In this document: piece after piece, positions 9,133 through 13,847 of the stretch | Layout: each line of letters opens with the position of its first letter | Numbering within the stretch: position 1 is the first letter of the stretch | Source: Spongospora subterranea | Taxonomy: Eukaryota > Endomyxa > Phytomyxea > Plasmodiophorida > Plasmodiophoridae | Assembly: GCA_900404475.1 (NCBI GenBank) | Contig: OUQQ01000550.1 | Location: 1 to 13,847 of the forward strand | Length of the DNA: 13,847 nucleotides | Direction: 5' to 3' | Translations under genes and position numbers: made by a program | Notes under the pieces: generated by a model | Database searches by the model: none | What the model saw: the letters and a program-made list of their open reading frames with translations, nothing else | What the model was told of the DNA's origin: nothing

Positions 9133-9368
9133 CACGATAGAGACAGAGACCGGCTCAACCACCTGTCCCTATGGTAATTGACGCGGTAAACCCGTTCGAG
9201 ACCCTTACCGGAATCGAATTCAACGCAATCAACGGCCCCAGCGCTGCTTTGACCATTGAGGAGAAAACCCGACGTCGCAGAGCCGGCCTCTGTCTCTATT
9301 GTGGCGAGCCAGGCCACACTATCTCACCACACAACCTTCCCCAACGACCGTTTAAGGCGCCACTTTAA
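9133..9368 (+). pseudogene. Degenerate Gag fragment of a Ty3/gypsy-type LTR retrotransposon
   Basis: The frame around 9171-9368 reads PPVPMVIDAV, then EEKTRRRRAGLCLYCGEPGH. This is the standard linker, basic patch and CCHC zinc knuckle (C-x2-C-x4-H-x4-C) of fungal retrotransposon Gag proteins. The expected last cysteine is missing: the H is followed by TISPH, so the knuckle is damaged, and a stop follows soon after at 9366. No upstream Gag body, protease, reverse transcriptase, integrase or LTR can be seen nearby. This is a small dead piece, not an element able to move. Confidence 0.75.
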
Positions 9369-9803
9369 TACACATTCTGAAGCTGACCCTTACTCGACCC
9401 CTCGCCATCTACCGTGTCGCACAACACGACCTAGAAGGCTGTTCCAACGCTCATGCAAGACGCGACCAAAGTATTTCAATAGTAATTGAATTATCATGTC
9501 GAATATGGTCGCTCAGGAGCTTGAGTGTTCGGCAATCAAATCATATTTGATGGCCTTGGTAATATTTAGCGGAACGGATAGAAGGAAATCATTTCCTGGC
9601 AGAAGGTAAAATGATTATTCATTTTATTCTGTCAGACTCTGGAAATGAGTGGAAAGAGAGGAATGAAGCCTTGGTGATCGGAGTGATCGTTTCCCAGGGA
9701 AAAAAAGGGTCGTCCACGCAAAAAATTTTCCAAGGACGGACTGGAATGCGTTCGTTTGCATGATGAAGAAGTGGTGCCCAACAACAGCGGGCTTATTGTG
9801 TTC
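9369..9803. other. No gene recognised; probably retrotransposon and repeat debris
   Basis: The stretch holds short frames only, including one of 38 codons at 9496-9609. A minus-strand open frame of 146 codons starts at 10064 and runs to 9624, but it passes straight through the long inverted repeat and shows no domain. I see no protease or reverse transcriptase motifs following the Gag piece. Confidence 0.45.
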
Positions 9804-10165
9804 ATCTGCTGTGGAGTAATCCCCGCTGAAGCGATGTCGAAAGTGTACGAATTCAGACACGTAGGACGCCATGCTGACGCACAGGTCTTCGAACAGAACA
9901 TGTGCAACTATGTGAACCGACAGTTTGCAAATTGTACACGCCTCACTGATGAAAAACTTGGGCGGATTGTCACCTGCGAAATCTGAATCGGGAAAGGAGC
10001 GCGACAGATGGGCAACCAACGATCTGATGAAGCCGCGTAAAACTGTCGGTTCACATAGTTGCACATGTTCTGTTCGAAGACCTGTGCGTCGTCAGCATGG
10101 CGTCCTACGTGTCTGAATTTGTACACTCTCGACATCGCTTCAGCGGGGATTACTCCACAGCAGAT
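9804..10165. repeat. Long inverted repeat: 123-bp and 126-bp arms around a 113-bp spacer
   Basis: The left arm, 9804-9926, begins ATCTGCTGTGGAG and ends GAACCGACAGTTT. The right arm, 10040-10165, is its reverse complement with only two substitutions and one 3-base insertion (GAC duplicated). Similarity stops sharply at both outer ends and at the spacer 9927-10039. RNA from either strand would form a stem of about 120 base pairs. Both arms keep the same frame open outward; the differences are one K/R change, one E/K change and one extra Asp. Confidence 0.95.
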
Positions 10166-10200
10166 AAGTGTCAGCCACTCAACGAACTTGAGAAACGTAT

Positions 10201-10456
10201 CGGATTCATCGACATGAATCCGTACATGACTTCTCGTTCGCGCACGTTGCGAATGCTGGGGACTGAAGTAGGTCTGACGGTATGTTTTGACGCCTCCTGG
10301 AGTAACAGGGCATTACCGTCAAGACGAGCGCGGCGGGAAAGGGCCTTGGCTCCCTTGGCGGCCGCGGTGTACATTATACACCGCACACTAGAATGTATTT
10401 TTAAACCAGGGTTGAGCGATCTCAACCCTGACCCAACCCGGGCTGAGTCAGGGTTG
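10201..10456. repeat. Series of small perfect hairpins
   Basis: Stem-loops read directly from the sequence are as follows. CGGATTCAT / ATGAATCCG (10201-10222, loop CGAC). GTCTGACGGTATG against CATTACCGTCAAGAC (10272-10325, imperfect). GCGGTGTA / TACACCGC (10364-10384, 5-base loop). CAGGGTTGAG / CTCAACCCTG (10407-10430, loop CGAT). CAACCCTGAC / GTCAGGGTTG (10423-10456). The last two share one arm, so they are mutually exclusive. Confidence 0.88.
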
Positions 10457-10630
10457 GTGCTGACTTGGACGGGTGAACACATGTGCGACTGGTGACAGGG
10501 TAGGTCCACAGTGGGGTAGTGTGTGCTGATTTGAACGGGTGAACACATGTGCGACTGGTGACAGGGTAGGTCCACAGTGGGGTAGTGTGTGCTGACTTGG
10601 ACGGGTGAACACATGTGCGACTGGTGACAG
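10457..10630 (+). repeat. 66-bp minisatellite, about 2.6 copies
   Basis: Copies lie at 10457-10522 and 10523-10588, with a 42-base partial copy at 10589-10630. Each starts GTGCTGA and contains GGGTGAACACATGTGCGACT. Copy 2 differs from the others at two bases near its start (ATTTGAACG against ACTTGGACG). The array ends about 100 bases before the proposed start of the CBS gene. Confidence 0.93.
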
Positions 10631-10734
10631 TCATCGCTATTCTGTTCATGTATACAGTGATTGGTCGTTATAGCGCCCGTGGGTGCGGTTGGCTGGCAAT
10701 CCAGATCAAGGTATTCACAACAGAGTGTGTTGTC

Positions 10735-12002
10735 ATGTCTAAACGGGATGAAGTCTGTTCGGCGTTGGCATCGCTCTTAAAATTATATCCTGCAACGGCC
10801 CCGAAATCTCCTTCACCCCAGGAGATGATCATTATTCCATCAAGCGCCACTCTAACTCAAGCGTTTCAGGTTGCCTCTTAACCAACGCCATCCGATCACT
10901 ACCTGATTCACTCTCTATCATAGACGTTAATCGATAACTCTATATTATCTGCACCAGTGTATAACTCTGAGACCAATACATTCATCGGATTCTTGGATTG
11001 TCGTGATCTGGTGGCGTTCTGCGTATTCGCCAGTAATGAAAGCAATTGGTAGTTTTATTAATCGACACCCGTTGTCATGTTTTTCCAAACCATATCCGAT
11101 TGACGTTGGGTATATCCTAGGGAGCCATCACTAGAGGATATGATCAATCTTGGCGCTAAAGCGACATCTGTCCCCGTATCCAATATAACTGCATCATGTC
11201 TGGTGTGGGATCCATCAATCCTTCTCGGCCCGTTTCGAACCCCACTCCTGTTTGTGTGCAGATCTGGCCAAACGTCACCCGTTCCACTATGTGTACGCCA
11301 CTGATACCCTGTACGACGTCGCCGAACGATTGGCTCAACCCGATTGCCATCGTGTTCCCGTGGTCGATAAAACCACGGGAGAGATGATCGCCCTCATCAC
11401 ACAATCGGCCCTGATCCAATGGATTTTCGACCGACGCGACGCCCTCTGTTAGTGCTCATTCCGAAAGGGTTTTTCAACTCGGTTTTTCTGAAATCGATCG
11501 ATTGATGTCCAGGCGATGTTCTCTGTCATCGTCTCGCTGATCTTGGCCAGATCGGTTCCAAACCGGTCATCTCGGTCTCGGCGTCGACCCCGATCATTGA
11601 CGCGTTCGCCGTCATGGATCGGCATCGGATCAGCGCTGTTGGCGTTCTGTCCCCACAAGTATGCCCCCGTTCCCATTGTCACCCCACGCTCGACCATCGC
11701 CCATAAAATGTGTTCAGGGCGATCTGGCCGCCACAACCTCCTCCACCGACATCAAGCGCTTTCTCTCGCGAAGGGTCCCGATCTCCCAGTCGATCCTATC
11801 GTTCGTCCAGTCGCTCTACGCCGACAGCTTCGATATTCGCGCCCCGCTGATTTGCGTCTCAAAATCGACCCTTTTCGACAACGTGATCGGTCGTATGGCT
11901 CAAGCGAAAGTCCACCGCGTATTTGTTGTGGACGACACCGACCGACCCGTCGAGGTCGTTTCCATCACCGACATTGTCAAGTTGCTCGTTAACCGTAAAT
12001 GA
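10735..12002 (+). CDS. Four-CBS-domain protein, AMPK-gamma/SNF4-like, six exons
   Basis: Proposed exons are 10735-10869, 10924-11048, 11121-11197, 11262-11447, 11513-11658 and 11718-12002. They give 317 residues with matching phases and introns of 54-72 bases. Four CBS repeats are recognisable. CBS1 is around residues 35-85 (SATLTQAFQ, SILSAPVYN, GFLDCRDLVAF). CBS2 is around 120-170 (DTLYDVAERL, CHRVPVVD, ALITQSALIQWI). CBS3 follows (SASTPIIDAFAVMDRHRISAVGVL). CBS4 ends the protein (STLFDNVIGRMAQAKVHRVFVVDD, VVSITDIVKLL). Paired CBS repeats make Bateman modules that bind adenine nucleotides. The four-repeat layout and NPF-like KRHPFHYV link match gamma-type subunits of SNF1/AMPK kinases and their plant-like relatives. 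Partner and ligand are inference. An in-frame ATG at 10648 could add 29 residues. The exon 3 donor is a non-consensus GTCTGG, chosen because it alone preserves the frame. Confidence 0.87.
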
Positions 12003-12078
12003 ACATGTTGTTTTTTCTGTGTTTTATCCGATCGACGATTGTTGTTGTCGTCGTGATCATTTCGTGTATTGATGTGTC

Positions 12079-13442
12079 TCAGTCGTCGTCGGCCGATACC
12101 TGTTGTCCTCCTTCGGGTTGGCGCCCGGCCCCATGTTTGATGCGCGTCATCAAAATCGACCCGCCTCGCCGGATCCCGCCCAGTAGCGAGCGCCATCTGG
12201 CCGGTGTGTCTGGCGTCTCCTGTCGCTCATCTTGGGCCAGCATCGTGTACGATTGCGTCGTGGCGAACGACTTTTGCAGGTTGCGTAGACGAGCGGCGCT
12301 CGCTCTAGCCAGGTCGACCGCTCCCCGATATCCTTCTTCCACATCGTGACGTCGTCCTCGCTTTTTCCCATCTCCTCCTTCCATCGATATTTCGATTGTG
12401 ATTTCAGATTTCTTAGTTCGTGTCCCGATCTGTCGCGAAAAATATCTCTTTGTTGAAAACCGCAGCCGTTCGTCGACCCGTTCTGGGGAATTATACCCCC
12501 GGATTGGGGTTTGTCCCACGAAGACCACAACGCCTCTTGGCCTGGGTCGGTCGTTGGGATGTGATCGATCGACGCCGGCCACGGTCTCCACGTCGCTGTC
12601 GCTTCGCGTTCACCGGACGATCCGCTGTCGTAATGGCGACGCGTTCCCGTTTCTGATTCAGATTCAGCCCACGAATACACTCAGAAACGAGCGATCACAG
12701 CATCATTTACCCGTCGACGACGATCAACTCGTTCAGGAATTTGCTGGGCCAATTCTCCGGGCGGATTGGAAATCGGCTCAACAATCGAATCGAGTGCGGG
12801 TTCGAACCCGTTTTTGATCGGGAACGGGTCGTCATTGCGATCACCACGACCTGCACAAACGAGGCGCAACGACGTCGGATCAAAACACACTGGACCACGA
12901 ACGTGGTTTTTGGGCCGCGAATGCGAATTACCTGATGGTCTGGGGCTCGATTGGAACATGTTCATTTGGGGACAGTTCAACGGATTCGATTTCGTACTGG
13001 TATCGGTCGTTGGCGATATTTTCAAAGGGAATTGAATTCGTCGTCGCAGGGCATCGTCGACGTATGGTCGTAATCGACCGTTGTTTAATGGGTATTGCCT
13101 TTGGAACACGACAATCTCGGGTTTAGATTCATAGTGCGTTTTGGTCTGGGGATGGCGATCGCTGGGAGAGCGGAAACTCCTTTGGGGAACGGGGGTTGGA
13201 CGGTGAGGTCGATGGCGATAGGATGAAGCGACGTCGGAGATGATGGCGATCGCGATGGCGCCATATGTGATCGAGATGATCCCCATCCAGATGAGGAATA
13301 TCATCGTGTTGGGAGAATGTGGTTCGATACGCTGAACAGGAGCGGGAACGGGGGCGGATCAGGGAAAGAATGGGGGGAATTGGGGCGATCGGGTCAGGAA
13401 TGATAATACCGATATGAGATGGGCTGTGATTGACGACCCCAT
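12079..13442 (-). CDS. Probable multi-exon gene with N-terminal membrane segment (unrecognised)
   Basis: Read on the minus strand, a best joined model uses 13442-13410, 13331-13062, 12996-12932, 12776-12711, 12652-12614 and 12541-12079, about 311 residues. The first three exons are the best supported. A very pyrimidine-rich tract ending in CAG lies before 13331. Exon 2 contains one strong hydrophobic stretch, IFLIWMGIISITYGAIAIAI, followed by a basic SYRHRPHR region, as in a single-pass membrane anchor. The C-terminal part is also protein-like (YRGAVDLARASAARLRNLQK, then TTQSYTMLAQDERQETPD). Between 12900 and 12350 two or three frames compete and the splicing is unsure; one alternative frame contains SESETGTRRHYDSG. 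No family is recognised. It converges on the CBS gene with about 76 bases between stop codons. Confidence 0.45.
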
Positions 13443-13847
13443 TCATCATTATCGTGATCAATCGATAAATAATTCCCTTTATTCAGCCAATCTATCAATC
13501 CCCATCACCACACCGTTATTCCCCGCTCCCTCACCCTGAGATTGTGATGGAGTCGCCCTCCCTTGTGTCCCTTCACTGGATCTGATTGTGAATCTCGTGA
13601 TTCCCCACTCTGTGTCTGTTATCGCCCTCTCACTCTCTCTCTCTCTCTCTCTTCGTCCCCCGTCGTGATCCCCGTCCACCAGGTCATGGTGTCGATCGTA
13701 GCGCCATCCGACCACGGTGAAGGTGGGGTGGTTCTCCCTCTCACCAATGTGTGTGTGTCTTCCCGATCCCCTATCTGACCCCCGTCCTGATCTTCAGGAA
13801 CATCCCTGGATCGGCGGTCGGTTCGCGACCACGATCTGTAAACACCC
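13443..13847. promoter_or_regulatory. Upstream region of the minus-strand gene; no gene seen
   Basis: Only short frames of biased composition are found. On the minus strand an ATTGG (CCAAT-type) motif at about 13485-13490 and AT-rich sequence lie within 60 bases of the proposed start. The region holds the CT tract listed separately. It could also be the edge of another gene lying beyond the window. Confidence 0.35.
13633..13652. repeat. (CT)10 microsatellite
   Basis: Ten uninterrupted CT dinucleotides, GA on the other strand, lie in a pyrimidine-rich setting roughly 190-210 bases upstream of the proposed minus-strand start. Such GA/CT tracts are common in promoters. Confidence 0.95.

Noticed and set aside
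9624..10064. Minus-strand 146-codon frame as a real gene
   Set aside because: It runs through one arm and the spacer of the palindrome, shows no domain, and mirrored frames exist in the other arm.
11999..12349. Plus-strand 116-codon frame with a signal-peptide-like start
   Set aside because: It begins inside the CBS stop codon, its hydrophobic start comes from a GTT/GTC low-complexity run, and it lies antisense to a more convincing minus-strand exon.
12398..12817. Plus-strand 139-codon frame
   Set aside because: It is open but has no recognisable domain or linked exons, and the minus-strand model with membrane segment and splice signals explains more of the region.
12795..12825. tRNA gene suggested by a GGTTCGAACCC B-box-like string
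   Set aside because: The string is part of the self-complementary CGGGTTCGAACCCG; no matching acceptor stem, D arm or anticodon arm could be found around it.

Overview
The window looks like nuclear DNA of a fungus. Coding stretches are broken by many short introns (about 45-75 bases) with GT...AG ends. One gene belongs to a secreted protein family I know only from fungi. A decayed Ty3/gypsy-type Gag fragment is also present. The MAPKKK resembles the NPK1/STE11 branch. I cannot fix the lineage from sequence alone. All gene models are spliced by hand from reading frame, splice-site and motif continuity; no transcript data were available.

Layout, left to right. Bases 1-321 hold what may be the 3' end of a gene entering from the left. 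Bases 322-1183 show no convincing gene. Four 28-bp tandem repeats (1184-1295) lead directly into a nine-exon MAPKKK-type protein kinase (1308-3210, +) with an N-myristoylation-like start. A single-exon cyclin (3503-4162, +) follows. Next is a ten-exon protein of unknown function (4499-6420, +) with two different zinc-binding modules, a bipartite nuclear-localisation-like signal and a charged helical region. Then comes a two-exon secreted protein (6517-7993, +) of a conserved fungal family, carrying an unusual lysine/alanine repeat tail.

Bases 7994-10734 are repeat-rich and gene-poor. They contain a short direct repeat, a near-perfect inverted repeat, a degenerate Gag zinc-knuckle fragment, a 123/126-bp inverted repeat around a 113-bp spacer, a run of small perfect hairpins, and a 66-bp minisatellite. 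This block runs up to a six-exon four-CBS protein of the AMPK-gamma/SNF4-like type (10735-12002, +). A less certain multi-exon gene on the minus strand (13442 to 12079), with an N-terminal membrane segment, converges on the CBS gene. The right end (13443-13847) is likely its upstream region and includes a CT microsatellite.

Functionally, the window groups signalling genes (MAPKKK, cyclin, nucleotide-sensing CBS protein), a probable nuclear zinc-finger protein and a secreted protein. Nothing shows that they form one pathway; fungal neighbours usually do not. The structures least explained by ordinary annotation are the palindrome, hairpin and minisatellite block at 9804-10630, the lysine-rich tail on the secreted protein, and the unrecognised double-zinc-finger protein.
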